Shown here piece by piece: positions 1 to 8,029 of a stretch of DNA of 34,182 bases (positions within the stretch are counted from its first letter, which is position 1; every line of letters begins with the position of its first letter). Under the pieces are notes generated by a model, which saw nothing but the letters and a program-made list of their open reading frames with translations, was not told the DNA's origin and did not search any database. The position numbers and the translations under genes are program-made. This DNA is from Nostoc sp. WHI. GTDB taxonomy: Bacteria; Cyanobacteriota; Cyanobacteriia; Cyanobacteriales; Nostocaceae. Where the stretch lies: the NCBI RefSeq assembly GCF_015714725.1, contig NZ_WBKM01000137.1:1-34182 (forward strand), written 5' to 3'.

Positions 1-512
1 GGGAAATGCTGCTCGTGTACCAGGACGACTACCTTTCCCGACCAAAAACCCTTGCATTTTCATCACTATCTGGGATATCTAAGCAAGTTCCATCAATTCC
101 CGTCAATTCGTAGCCCGTTTATAAAACCTCCAATTGTTTCGCTGTTTGCCATTGGTCGCACCAAGCGATGAAACAATTGCGTCATTACCCCCGCACCTAG
201 TCGCTGTCTGGCTTGGGTAATAGCTGATTTACACGGGATACGCCAATATTTACCAACTTTTACCCATGCCTCTGAAAGACCATCAATGAGATTTTTTAGT
301 ACATCTCGCATTGAATCTCTCGACCACAGGCTCATTGCTATTATTAGACAAATGACTAGATGTGCTGGTAACGAACGATGGCGTTCCTCTTCTACTTTAG
401 TTTTAGCGATCGCTTGTTCGATTGAACTTACTGGGATAGCGACCTCTATCGCTTTGAATATCTCCGTACTTTGTATCTTGGGAGACACTAATGAGAATTC
501 TTTGAGATGCAC
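1..512 (-). pseudogene. IS4-family transposase, N-terminal part, frameshifted
   Basis: The minus-strand frame from 512 to 93 encodes 139 residues that match the N-terminal domain of cyanobacterial IS4-family DDE transposases: a SSIEQAIA start region, RSLPAHLVICLIIAMSLWS, and QARQRLG near the end. The frame stops at 93, just where the family continues with the first catalytic Asp. The expected continuation, GIDGTCLDIPDSDENARVFG, is present in another frame from about 110 down to 43. A second shift near 33-42 puts GSRPGTRAAFP into a third frame. So the sequence shows at least two frameshifts, and the gene then leaves the window at base 1. I infer a non-functional transposase; the rest of the element is not visible. 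Family assignment is secure, the exact IS is unknown. Confidence 0.85.
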
Positions 513-560
513 TGTGCTTGATTTCCATTTTTGGAAACAATGCCTATTTTATAGCTATTC

Positions 561-582
561 GAGCCTTAACTGAACCGTATTG
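561..582 (-). repeat. Terminal inverted repeat of the IS4-type element
   Basis: Read on the minus strand from 582, the sequence begins CAATACGGTTCAGTTAAGGC, about 70 bases upstream of the transposase start. The same motif, with a few changes, bounds a small inverted-repeat element at 30265-30352 in this window, which supports reading it as the IS end. The partner end lies outside the window, so the target duplication cannot be checked. Confidence 0.6.
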
Positions 583-602
583 ATTTATAATAAACACCTC
601 GC

Positions 603-1076
603 ATGGCTTTTGATTATTCATTAGATTTTAAAAATATTGATTTTCGCCAACATCCCGAACTCTATTGTGTTGGCAAGGGTGAGCAGGGTGTACTTTTAGT
701 AGAACCATACAAATCGGAAATTCTTCCCTACTGGCGATTCAAAACTCCTGAGATTGCTAAAGAATCGAGCGAGAAAATTTACGAGCTTTTTCTCGCATAT
801 CTAGAACAAGATGATTTTGTCGGAGCGGATATGGCCCGAAAGTTTATCCAAATGGGTTATACTCGCTCTCGCCGTTATGCTAATCATAAAAGCGGCAGAA
901 AATATAAACAAAATTCGGAAACTTCAAGCTCCAAAAAAGAAGTTCTTCCTTATGAAGTAGATCCAGTTAAAGCGGAGTCAGCAGCAATATTTAAAGCCAA
1001 GTGGGTACAAGCAAAGACAAACGAGAAATATCTCCAACTTTTAGCCAAGCATAAACAGATGTACTCAGCAGACTAG
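603..1076 (+). CDS. DUF4385 family protein
   Basis: This 157-residue protein matches the DUF4385 family over its first 110 residues. Recognisable blocks are FKNIDFRQHPELYCVGKGEQG, VEPYKSEILPYWRFKTP, and DFVGADMARKFIQMGYTRSRRYANHKSGRKY. The family occurs in bacteria and phages and has no established biochemical role, so none is offered. The C-terminal 45 residues are polar and lysine-rich and look like a flexible tail. The start at 603 lies only 20 bases from the terminal repeat of the IS, and no strong ribosome binding site is visible in that leader. The IS may therefore have replaced the native upstream region. Family confidence is high. Confidence 0.85.
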   Translation: MAFDYSLDFKNIDFRQHPELYCVGKGEQGVLLVEPYKSEILPYWRFKTPEIAKESSEKIYELFLAYLEQDDFVGADMARKFIQMGYTRSRRYANHKSGRKYKQNSETSSSKKEVLPYEVDPVKAESAAIFKAKWVQAKTNEKYLQLLAKHKQMYSAD

Positions 1077-1098
1077 TACTCTATCAACTTTAAATGTC

Positions 1099-2979
1099 CT
1101 AAGTTCCCAACATCTGCAAGTTATGTAAAGTAGCATAAAGCCCTCCCTCTTGTAATAGTTGATCATGACTTCCCTGTTCAATTAATTCGCCACGCTTCAG
1201 CACAAAAATCCGGTCTACATTGCGAATTGTAGACAGGCGGTGAGCGATAATAATCGCGGTACGTCTGAGCAAAAGCTGGTTTAATGCTTCTTGAACTAAA
1301 GCTTCTGTGCCAACATCCAAACTAGCGGTAGCCTCATCTAATACCAAAATTTGGGGATTGCGAATAGCAGCCCGCGCAAAGGCTAAAAGTTGCTTTTGAC
1401 CACTAGAAATATTTGTACCCCGTTCTCGAAGTTGAGTATCATAGCCTTGAGGTAGTTCTTCTATAAACTGGGCAATGTTAGTTTGCTCTGCTGCTTGTTG
1501 AATCTGTTCAAAGGTATAGCCATCTCCTAAAGAAATGTTGCTTTTAACATCGCCAGCAAACAAAAACCCTTCTTGTAAAATCACTGCCATATAGCGCCGT
1601 AGTTCTGCCTGTGGTACTTCCCGAATATCCACGCCATCTATCAGAATGCGTCCTTGGGTAGGTTCGTAGAGGCGGCACAAAAGACGGATGATCGAAGTTT
1701 TACCCGCACCCGTGGGGCCAACTAAGGCCACTTTTTCACCAGGACGAATGGTAAAATCTAAATCTTTAATTACATAATCATCATTTTTGTAAGCAAACCA
1801 AACGTGATCAAAGCGAATCTCTCCCAGTTCAGGCGGGGAAGTGAGGTCTGGAGATTCTAGATTTGCAACTATCTCGTCTATGTAGCCGAATTTAGCATCA
1901 AATATTGAGAAGCGGACATTGGCGCGATCGCGGATTTCTATCGGTTCATCTAATATATCGCCGACGCGTTCGATGGCAGTGAAACCAGCTTGAATTACCG
2001 TAAATTTTTCGGCAAAATCCCGTAACGGGTCAAATAATCGCTGGGCATACAAGATAAATGCAGATAAAGTTCCAAAAGTCAAACTTTTTTCCAACAGTAA
2101 CGAACCACCCACACACAAAACAGCTGCGATCGCAATCAGTCCAATCCATTCTAAGGTTGCGGAAATAAATGAATCATAAAAGATGGTTTGATCCATTTGC
2201 TGGGTGTAGTGGTTGTTCGTGGCGCGAAACAATTCGGCATTAAATTTTTCCCTGCGGAACAACTGCACTACGTTAATGCCAACCACATTTTCTTGTAGCT
2301 GTGAGTTCAAGATAGAAAGTTCTTCCCGCCCTTTGTAATTTGCTTTGCGGTACTGTTGCTGAATATAAACAATTAACCAGGTAACTGGTACCAGCATCAC
2401 TAGCAGTAAACAAGTGAGTTGCCATTCGATGGATACCATTAAACTCAAAAGTACCAGCATAGAAAACAAATTGGACACAATGCCAATTGCCCCAGTGGAA
2501 AAGACATCGCCTAACACTTCCACATCGCTGGTGATTCTGGTAATTAATTTACCTACGGGCGTGCGGTCAAAAAAGCGTACTGCTAGAGATGTCACATGCT
2601 GAAATAAATCTTGGCGGATTGCTGCGGTGATTTCTTGTCCTAGCTTCTGTACTACATAACCTTGGTAGCCTGTCAAAACCAGTCGGATTGCGATCGCAAC
2701 CAACAATAATCCCTCCAGGATATTTAACCCTTGCGACAAGGGGCGATTCCTGAGAAATTCGTAGGTACTTGGTTCATTACGAATTAGAGAGATAGCTTGT
2801 CCTATCAGTAGCGGTTGTACGGCATTCGCTAGTGCGAGCGGCACGAGTAGGCACATCGACAGCGCCAACAGTCCTCTGCTACGACGGGCATAAGGCACTA
2901 AACGCAAAAATAACCGCCAGTCATTTTCACTGCGTCGGTATTGCGTGTAAGATTTTTTGAGAGATTGGTAGATGCTCAT
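1099..2979 (-). CDS. ABC exporter, fused permease and ATPase (MsbA/MdlB-like)
   Basis: This is a 626-residue half-transporter that should act as a dimer in the plasma membrane. The membrane domain spans about residues 35-335 with several hydrophobic helices, including 35-60, 85-107, 165-205 and 275-310. The ATPase domain covers about 388-620. Visible motifs are Walker A GPTGAGKTS (421-429), a signature written SSGQKQ (525-530), Walker B ILVLDEATASLD (544-555) and the H-loop His at 580. The signature lacks the second Gly of LSGGQ, a variant I know from MdlB-like exporters, so I do not take it as inactivation. Between the two domains lies an extra stretch of about 25 residues (358-383). Substrate (drug, lipid or peptide) cannot be told. 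The gene stands alone and is read away from the IS remnant. Confidence 0.93.
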   Translation of the reverse strand: MSIYQSLKKSYTQYRRSENDWRLFLRLVPYARRSRGLLALSMCLLVPLALANAVQPLLIGQAISLIRNEPSTYEFLRNRPLSQGLNILEGLLLVAIAIRLVLTGYQGYVVQKLGQEITAAIRQDLFQHVTSLAVRFFDRTPVGKLITRITSDVEVLGDVFSTGAIGIVSNLFSMLVLLSLMVSIEWQLTCLLLVMLVPVTWLIVYIQQQYRKANYKGREELSILNSQLQENVVGINVVQLFRREKFNAELFRATNNHYTQQMDQTIFYDSFISATLEWIGLIAIAAVLCVGGSLLLEKSLTFGTLSAFILYAQRLFDPLRDFAEKFTVIQAGFTAIERVGDILDEPIEIRDRANVRFSIFDAKFGYIDEIVANLESPDLTSPPELGEIRFDHVWFAYKNDDYVIKDLDFTIRPGEKVALVGPTGAGKTSIIRLLCRLYEPTQGRILIDGVDIREVPQAELRRYMAVILQEGFLFAGDVKSNISLGDGYTFEQIQQAAEQTNIAQFIEELPQGYDTQLRERGTNISSGQKQLLAFARAAIRNPQILVLDEATASLDVGTEALVQEALNQLLLRRTAIIIAHRLSTIRNVDRIFVLKRGELIEQGSHDQLLQEGGLYATLHNLQMLGT

Positions 2980-3414
2980 AGTAAGAGCATTATATTAATT
3001 TTTACGAAAAAACACGCTTGTTTAAAGTAGCGTTTTGCCTGTTATTCTGATACCATACCTGAGATAGAAACCGCAAGACTGCTACTAAGTCTCTATACGC
3101 CTCAAGACTGAGATGAAACTCGCAACAGCACGGATCAAACTTGATTGCCTTTCTTTTGTAAAGAACAAAGTGATGCAATCCCAAAGGCTTGAGATTGCGT
3201 CACTTCGCTTTGCTACACTCGGAATGACAATGTATATTTAATTTTGCAGACTATTTACATAGGCTGTGCGAACGCTATGGAGCTTCATCCAGAGCAGTTT
3301 CCGGCGTTGAGAGTAGTGCCTACATTACTTAGAATTTTTTACAAATGGTTCAGGATTCCTATGGATGAATCAATCAATATTCTTAGTGATTGATGTGTGA
3401 TCGTTCACTCAAGT
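2980..3414. other. Intergenic region, 435 bases
   Basis: The stretch should hold the promoter of the ABC exporter at its left side, though I cannot point to clear boxes. A copy of the small cyanobacterial repeat type containing GATTGCGTCACTTCGCTTTG is at about 3192-3232. A 60-codon minus-strand frame at 3002-3184 has no family resemblance and is not called. I see no RNA gene. Confidence 0.4.
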
Positions 3415-3600
3415 CTAGGAATTCACGACTGGCTGGGGAACCACTCCGGTGTTCCGCGTTTCGATATTAGGCAAGCGAGTAACAGTTAATAGCGGTACTT
3501 CTTGGCGGCACGACAGGCAAAACCAATATAGTTCTCCATGACGGGCATGACGCAGGAGGGAACCACCGCAACATGGGCAACTGTTGGTTCTCGTACTCAT
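3415..3600 (-). CDS. Small zinc-ribbon protein
   Basis: This 61-residue protein carries two cysteine knuckles: CPCC at residues 8-11 and CLSC at 28-31. The spacing fits one zinc ribbon. The start is well supported: on the minus strand TAGGAGGA lies seven bases before the ATG, one of the best ribosome binding sites in the window. The tail after residue 35 is short and without structure that I recognise. Similar short zinc-ribbon proteins occur widely in cyanobacteria without assigned function. A role in nucleic acid or protein binding is a guess from the fold type. It lies directly upstream of nothing on its own strand except the ABC exporter 435 bases away, so it is probably a single-gene unit. 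Confidence 0.75.
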   Translation of the reverse strand: MSTRTNSCPCCGGSLLRHARHGELYWFCLSCRQEVPLLTVTRLPNIETRNTGVVPQPVVNS

Positions 3601-3655
3601 ACAAATGTCCTCCTAGAAAAAAGTTGTTGTTTAAGCTGAGCAAAAAAGCAGTTGA

Positions 3656-4268
3656 TTAAAAGTGGATTTTAGCAGCATGAATGCGGCCATTCGATTTTAT
3701 GCGGTCTTTAATAGTTTGTCTGTAAACAGCTTCATATCCGTTAACCATTTGGCTAACACTAAAGTTGTTTTCTACATGTTTTCGACAGGTTTGACGATTG
3801 AGTTCCAAAGCTAGTGGAATCATTGCCGCCATTTCTGCATAGTTTTTGCAGACAAAACCTGTTTCACCGTGAGTAATCACTTCCGGTACAGAACCTAAAT
3901 TCATGGCAATTAATGGCGTACCAGTTGCCATTGATTCAATCATTACTAAGCCAAAAGGTTCTTGCCAATTAATGGGAAAAAGAGTTATGGCAGCATTGCC
4001 CAGAAGTTCAGTCTTTTCGGCATGGTTGATTTCGCCTAGATATTCAATTTGCTGACCATCTATATGGGGGGCAATCTCTTGTTCGCAATGCACGCGGATA
4101 AACTGCTTCTAAATGAGCCAAAGTTTCAGAATCGCCAGAAGCAAACAAAGTTACCTCATGACCACGACAAACAAGTTCATCAGTCAAGCGACTCACTACC
4201 AATTCTATTCCTCCATAATTAGGAGGTGGAACCCTTTCCCATAAGGGGGCAACTTGAGCGATTTTCAT
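3656..4268 (-). pseudogene. GT4-type glycosyltransferase with internal deletion
   Basis: Two minus-strand frames together give the two ends of one glycosyltransferase. The first (4268 to 4044) starts MKIAQVAPLWERVPPPNYGG and carries the N-terminal Rossmann region (GGIELVVSRLTDELVCRGHEVTLFASGDSE) up to PRALR. The second (from about 4093 to 3656) starts at EQEIAPHIDG and carries the donor-binding half, including EPFGLVMIE, the E-x7-E motif of this fold, and GSVPEVI. Family members have roughly 350-400 residues, so about 150-200 residues between the two parts are missing. The junction lies near 4090 and shifts the frame. What remains cannot form both Rossmann domains, so I call a pseudogene. An alternative is a sequencing or assembly error, but a simple base error would not remove the middle. 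Confidence 0.85.
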
Positions 4269-4728
4269 AAGTTTTTTTGGTTCAGTCTATGAAATTGTCC
4301 TCAATATTAATGAGTTGCATCATTATTGTATGAGGAAAAAACATTTGTACTTACTCTTTTGACATTTAAGTTAACCTAACAGGCTACCAAAAGAGTAATA
4401 ACGCTTTAACCGTGCAGCAAATTTTCTACCGACAAATTTAAAGGACTATCGGCGAAAGTCAACCATGAGCTACACTTTTAACGTAAAGCTAATCTATTAC
4501 GTGTTACATCTGTCTTGAGGATCATAATGAAGTAAAATATTTTGTAGCAGAACTTACAAAATTGAATATTTTGTAGCTGTCAATACTAAAATAGTCAATG
4601 GGATCAAGTTATTTAGGCTGTGTTTAAACGTAATTGGGAAATGCAACAGAAATTATAAATATTAAACACTTGTATAAAAATTACATAATTTGTAATTAGT
4701 AATTTGTAAAAATTCTGATAAGTAACTA
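4269..4728. other. Intergenic region, 460 bases
   Basis: An AT-rich divergent spacer between the glycosyltransferase remnant and exonuclease III. It must hold the promoters of both, but no box, hairpin, repeat array or RNA gene stands out to me by eye. Confidence 0.3.
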
Positions 4729-5511
4729 ATGAAAATCGCTACTTGGAACGTCAACTCAGTTCGCACTCGCCTCGAACAGGTTACCGATTGGTTAACCCTG
4801 AATCCTGTTGATGTTCTCTGCTTACAAGAAACCAAAGTTATAGATGCTGAGTTTCCGCGATCGCCTTTTGAGGAGTTGGGCTATAACCTTTATATATCAG
4901 GACAAAAATCTTATAATGGCGTAGCCCTGATTAGCCGCCAGCCACTCCTAAACGTAAATAGTGGATTTAGAGCTATTTTGCCCGATTTACACCACGAATG
5001 GGACGAGCAAAAGCGGGTGATTACAGGTGTAATTGATGGTGTTAGGATTGTGAACTTATATGTTCCCAATGGCGCAGCAGTAGGAACTGAGAAATATGAA
5101 TACAAACTGCGCTGGTTGACAGCGCTAAACGAGTATTTGCGATTGCTTGTGCTGTCACAACCTGCAATTTGCGTGTGCGGCGACTTCAACATCGCCCTGG
5201 AAGACAAGGATATTCACGAGCAAGTGAGTACCGAAAATCACATTATGGCAACAGAAGCAGAGCGCCAAGCCTTACGGGATATTCTGGCGTTGGGATTTGC
5301 CGATGCTTTTCGCAAATTCAACACAGAAGGCGGAAATTATAGCTGGTGGGACTATCGCACCGCCGCTTTCCGGCGCAACTTAGGTTGGCGGATTGACCAT
5401 CACTATCTCACACCTATCTTGTATGAGCGTGCTAAAAGTTGCATCATTGATGTCGCACCCAGAAAATTAACCCAACCCAGCGACCATACGCCGGTAATTG
5501 TGGAGTTTTAA
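4729..5511 (+). CDS. xth: Exodeoxyribonuclease III (AP endonuclease)
   Basis: This 260-residue protein has the usual length and all main motifs of the ExoIII/AP-endonuclease family. It opens with MKIATWNVNSVRTR (Asn7), has LQETK with the metal ligand Glu34, then VCGDFNIA in the middle and SDHTPVIVEF at the C-terminus with Asp252 and His253 of the active site. The enzyme cuts DNA 5' to abasic sites and removes 3' blocking groups in base excision repair in the cytoplasm. No insertion or truncation is visible. It is a single-gene unit. Confidence 0.95.
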   Translation: MKIATWNVNSVRTRLEQVTDWLTLNPVDVLCLQETKVIDAEFPRSPFEELGYNLYISGQKSYNGVALISRQPLLNVNSGFRAILPDLHHEWDEQKRVITGVIDGVRIVNLYVPNGAAVGTEKYEYKLRWLTALNEYLRLLVLSQPAICVCGDFNIALEDKDIHEQVSTENHIMATEAERQALRDILALGFADAFRKFNTEGGNYSWWDYRTAAFRRNLGWRIDHHYLTPILYERAKSCIIDVAPRKLTQPSDHTPVIVEF

Positions 5512-5582
5512 GATATAAAGGGGCATTGGCGATTGGGGACACGAAGCAGAGCAATAGGGTTTGGGTGAAGTACCCCTTTTTG

Positions 5583-5609
5583 CTTCTCTTCGAGAGGCTG
5601 CGCCAACGC
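5583..5609. repeat. Small dispersed repeat copy
   Basis: The stretch TTCTCTTCGAGAGGCTGCGC, followed by CAACGCTG, resembles a short repeat I know from Nostoc-type genomes (a version reading TCTACGAGACGCTGCGCGAACG). It lies between the convergent exonuclease III and HopA1-like genes. Copy number in the genome cannot be seen here. Confidence 0.45.
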
Positions 5610-5622
5610 TGAAAAATGTTAA

Positions 5623-6708
5623 TCAATTTAAGGGCTTATATATATCCTCAGAGTTGGGATTAAGATAAGGACACTGCAAATCTATTAAGTGTCGGGCAAA
5701 GTGTTCGTCAATCGTCCTCATCCGTTCCTCCATTGCATTCTTACCTTTTTGCCAAGCCTCTAACAAAGCATTAGCGACAATTTGGCAACGGTTCATCCCA
5801 AAACTTTCCTGTGCCGCAAATTTTTGGATTGGTTCTTCAGCTAAACCTAATCCTGGTGCTAAAAATTTTGTAAACAAGGGAATTTCGGGCTGAAAATGAA
5901 ATTGATTTTCTGAATAAACAGTTTGAAGAATTGTGCGGATTGCTGGATAGTCGGGGAGTTCAAAGTAGAGTAGCCCCGAATCATAGCGTCCGTATGCAGA
6001 AGGGTTGTGGAGAACCTGAAAGTTAAAGGGAATCGAAGCTGCATTCAATTGCAGTGTCAGGATTTTCATCAGAGCGATCGCACCAAATGGCGTAAAGTTA
6101 AAGTAGATTCGCCCTGCTCCCAAATCAGCATCGGGGTTGCTCTGCTGTTCCTGTCCGACATTGCTAACTGCCAAATAACAGCCGTTTTGCAGTCGATTTT
6201 TGGGCATCCAGATTGCTACCATCTCACCCACTTTAATAGATTTCTTGCTGGATTCTAGATGGCAGTCTGGCTCAATATAAAGTGTTAAACCGCCTTTAGT
6301 AACCGCCATAGTGCCATCAGGTTCTTTCCGCAACACCTGCCATCGAGGGTCAAAGTAACCTACGCCATGATTACACTCGTGCAGTTGCTCGTAAAAGTTC
6401 CAATCAATTTCCAAAATGGAATTATCTGCTAAGTTATGCTTTGGCGGGCGATTAGTACTATCAGTATTGACTGCTAAAGTAGTTTGCAGGGAGCCATTGT
6501 AATAGATTCCATAGAGAAAATTTCGCAGCAGTAAAGTGAGATATTTCTGTTGTAAATCTACGGTATTTTGCTGAAATCTGTCGGCTATTTTAGTCGGCAG
6601 AGCAAAGGGTTGATAATTGGGATGGTAAATACAAAAATTTGGCTCAATTTGGATATTTTTAGCAATGTCGAATAGAGAAGTTAGCGGTTGATTGGCAGAA
6701 TATAGCAT
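5623..6708 (-). CDS. HopA1 (T3SS effector) family protein, possible RiPP-modifying enzyme
   Basis: This 361-residue protein matches the cyanobacterial branch of the HopA1 family. Diagnostic stretches are FLYGIYYNG (64-72), PGLGLAEEP (285-293) and SFGMNR (302-307). No signal peptide or membrane helix is seen. In plant pathogens HopA1 is an effector. In class V lanthipeptide pathways a HopA1-family protein (LxmY type) works with an APH-like kinase on phosphorylated Ser/Thr of a precursor peptide. Here the gene follows an APH-like kinase by 82 bases on the same strand, which points to a shared reaction: phosphorylation, then elimination or another step on the phosphate. That is inference; the substrate is unknown and no type III secretion genes are near. 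A hairpin lies in the 82-base gap. Confidence 0.8.
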   Translation of the reverse strand: MLYSANQPLTSLFDIAKNIQIEPNFCIYHPNYQPFALPTKIADRFQQNTVDLQQKYLTLLLRNFLYGIYYNGSLQTTLAVNTDSTNRPPKHNLADNSILEIDWNFYEQLHECNHGVGYFDPRWQVLRKEPDGTMAVTKGGLTLYIEPDCHLESSKKSIKVGEMVAIWMPKNRLQNGCYLAVSNVGQEQQSNPDADLGAGRIYFNFTPFGAIALMKILTLQLNAASIPFNFQVLHNPSAYGRYDSGLLYFELPDYPAIRTILQTVYSENQFHFQPEIPLFTKFLAPGLGLAEEPIQKFAAQESFGMNRCQIVANALLEAWQKGKNAMEERMRTIDEHFARHLIDLQCPYLNPNSEDIYKPLN

Positions 6709-6748
6709 TAATCTATTTAGAACTCAAATTTTAACAAAATAGGATTCG

Positions 6749-6768
6749 GGAGTCAGAATTCCGACTCC
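6749..6768. terminator. Hairpin between kinase and HopA1-like gene
   Basis: GGAGTCAGAATTCCGACTCC is a near-perfect palindrome in the spacer. Both six-base arms pair fully. No clear run of U follows on the minus strand, so it may be a processing or attenuation site rather than a full terminator. Confidence 0.4.
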
Positions 6769-6790
6769 TAAATTCTTCTATTTCCTGCCA

Positions 6791-8029
6791 TTAACAACCG
6801 CGAAGCCGAGTTTTTTCGTAATAAATGCGAAGTAACTGCTGCTCTTTTACAGGTTGAGAAAGTTTAGGAATTTTTGCCACAGGATTTAGGATTTCTGACT
6901 CTGATATCCCGAAAATAGTCAGTACAGCTTGCTCCGGCATAGTGAGTAAACTTTTAGCTACTTGGAGCATACAGATGTCAGTATTATTAAAGTATTTGCG
7001 GCACGTAATCATATCCTGAATTTGATGAATCAGTGCCAGCCCTGCAAACTGGATAACGCGCAAAATAAAGTCACTGCGGTATGACAAAATCATGGGAAAA
7101 GCATTTACATAAGCCCTAATTAGGGCAATCATTGAAGGTTGTAAAACCTCTAAAGGTGTTAACGCCAGATGTAGAGATTCTTCTAATTCGATAGTGGGGT
7201 CTACTACGAGACTCTTGAGCCAAATTCCTAAATAGCTTGCTAGTAAAGTCCCTAAATCAAAAGCTGGATCTCCCCAAGAACAACTTTCCCAATCAATTAA
7301 TCGTACTAGGCAATTGTCTAGTTTCTCCCATCTTGAATGAACCAAAATGTTGTTCAATTTCAGGTCGTTGTGAGTCAAGCAGCAAGGATTCCAATTATAT
7401 GCCAAATCTGCGATCGCTGATTCCAAACTCTCGTACTGTTGATAAAGAGCATAGAATTTTAGTGCATCTGTGGGAACAGTCCCAAAAACCTCTGGACTAA
7501 TTGACCCTACCCCTTGCGCCGGATTGTAAAAGCCATAGCGAAACTCTCCTTGAGGAGCAGTTGCCATAAAATCCTGATATTCTCGGCGGTTGTAGGTGGC
7601 GCGATGCAGTCCCGCCAAAGTCGTGCCGATCGCAGAGGCAATTTCTTTGGTAAAAATATCATTGTTGTGGTAGAATATCGCAAGCTCCAGATATTCACTC
7701 AGGTAGTTACGGACGAGGATAGAATTTTCTTCGTCAAAATGCACTACCAACGGTGCGATTGCTGAAATATTACCGAGAACTGGAAACTGCTGGAGCAACT
7801 CGTGAAACAGCCATTCCTTAAACAACTCATGGGGCGGCGCATCATTGTTGATGTCAGGTTTTTGTTTAACGAGCAGTTGGCGATTATCTGCTAAAGTTAC
7901 TACTAAATTTAAATTGTTCTTGCTACTTCCTGGCAACTCAGATTTATCTGATGCCGGATCTTCTAAGCTACACAGACCTACATCTTGCAGATACTGGATA
8001 ACATTACCAGAAGACAGTGATAATACCAT
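6791..8029 (-). CDS. APH/choline-kinase-like phosphotransferase
   Basis: This 412-residue protein has the fold signature of the aminoglycoside phosphotransferase family. Lys55 in LLVKQK is the likely ATP-binding lysine. The catalytic loop is HNDLKLNN (220-227; Asp222 and Asn227), and IDWE (245-248) supplies the metal-binding Asp246. GDPAFDLGTLLASYLGIW follows, as in the family. The start at 8029 has AGGA eight bases upstream. The enzyme should transfer phosphate from ATP to a hydroxyl group. It is first in a unit with the HopA1-like gene, as in class V lanthipeptide clusters, where such a kinase acts on Ser/Thr of a peptide. An alternative is a small-molecule kinase. Nothing here suggests true antibiotic resistance. 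Confidence 0.85.
   Translation of the reverse strand: MVLSLSSGNVIQYLQDVGLCSLEDPASDKSELPGSSKNNLNLVVTLADNRQLLVKQKPDINNDAPPHELFKEWLFHELLQQFPVLGNISAIAPLVVHFDEENSILVRNYLSEYLELAIFYHNNDIFTKEIASAIGTTLAGLHRATYNRREYQDFMATAPQGEFRYGFYNPAQGVGSISPEVFGTVPTDALKFYALYQQYESLESAIADLAYNWNPCCLTHNDLKLNNILVHSRWEKLDNCLVRLIDWESCSWGDPAFDLGTLLASYLGIWLKSLVVDPTIELEESLHLALTPLEVLQPSMIALIRAYVNAFPMILSYRSDFILRVIQFAGLALIHQIQDMITCRKYFNNTDICMLQVAKSLLTMPEQAVLTIFGISESEILNPVAKIPKLSQPVKEQQLLRIYYEKTRLRGC

Noticed and set aside
286..573. Plus-strand ORF of 95 codons
   Set aside because: It is antisense to the transposase remnant and its end runs through the IS terminal repeat; no family resemblance.
1099..2979. ABC exporter as the type I secretion ATPase for the RTX protein
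   Set aside because: No C39-like or HlyB-type N-terminal domain, no HlyD partner nearby, and it is 24 kb away.
3002..3184. Minus-strand ORF of 60 codons
   Set aside because: No recognisable motif beyond a CCC run, no good ribosome binding site, and it lies in repeat-bearing spacer.
5444..5626. Minus-strand ORF of 60 codons at the end of exonuclease III
   Set aside because: It overlaps the exonuclease III end and translates a dispersed repeat; also considered as a precursor peptide downstream of HopA1 but the sequence is repeat-derived.
7507..7765. ORFs on both strands inside the kinase gene
   Set aside because: Shadows of the kinase coding frame.
6791..8029. Aminoglycoside resistance gene
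   Set aside because: Only the broad APH fold is present; the partnership with a HopA1-like gene fits a different role.
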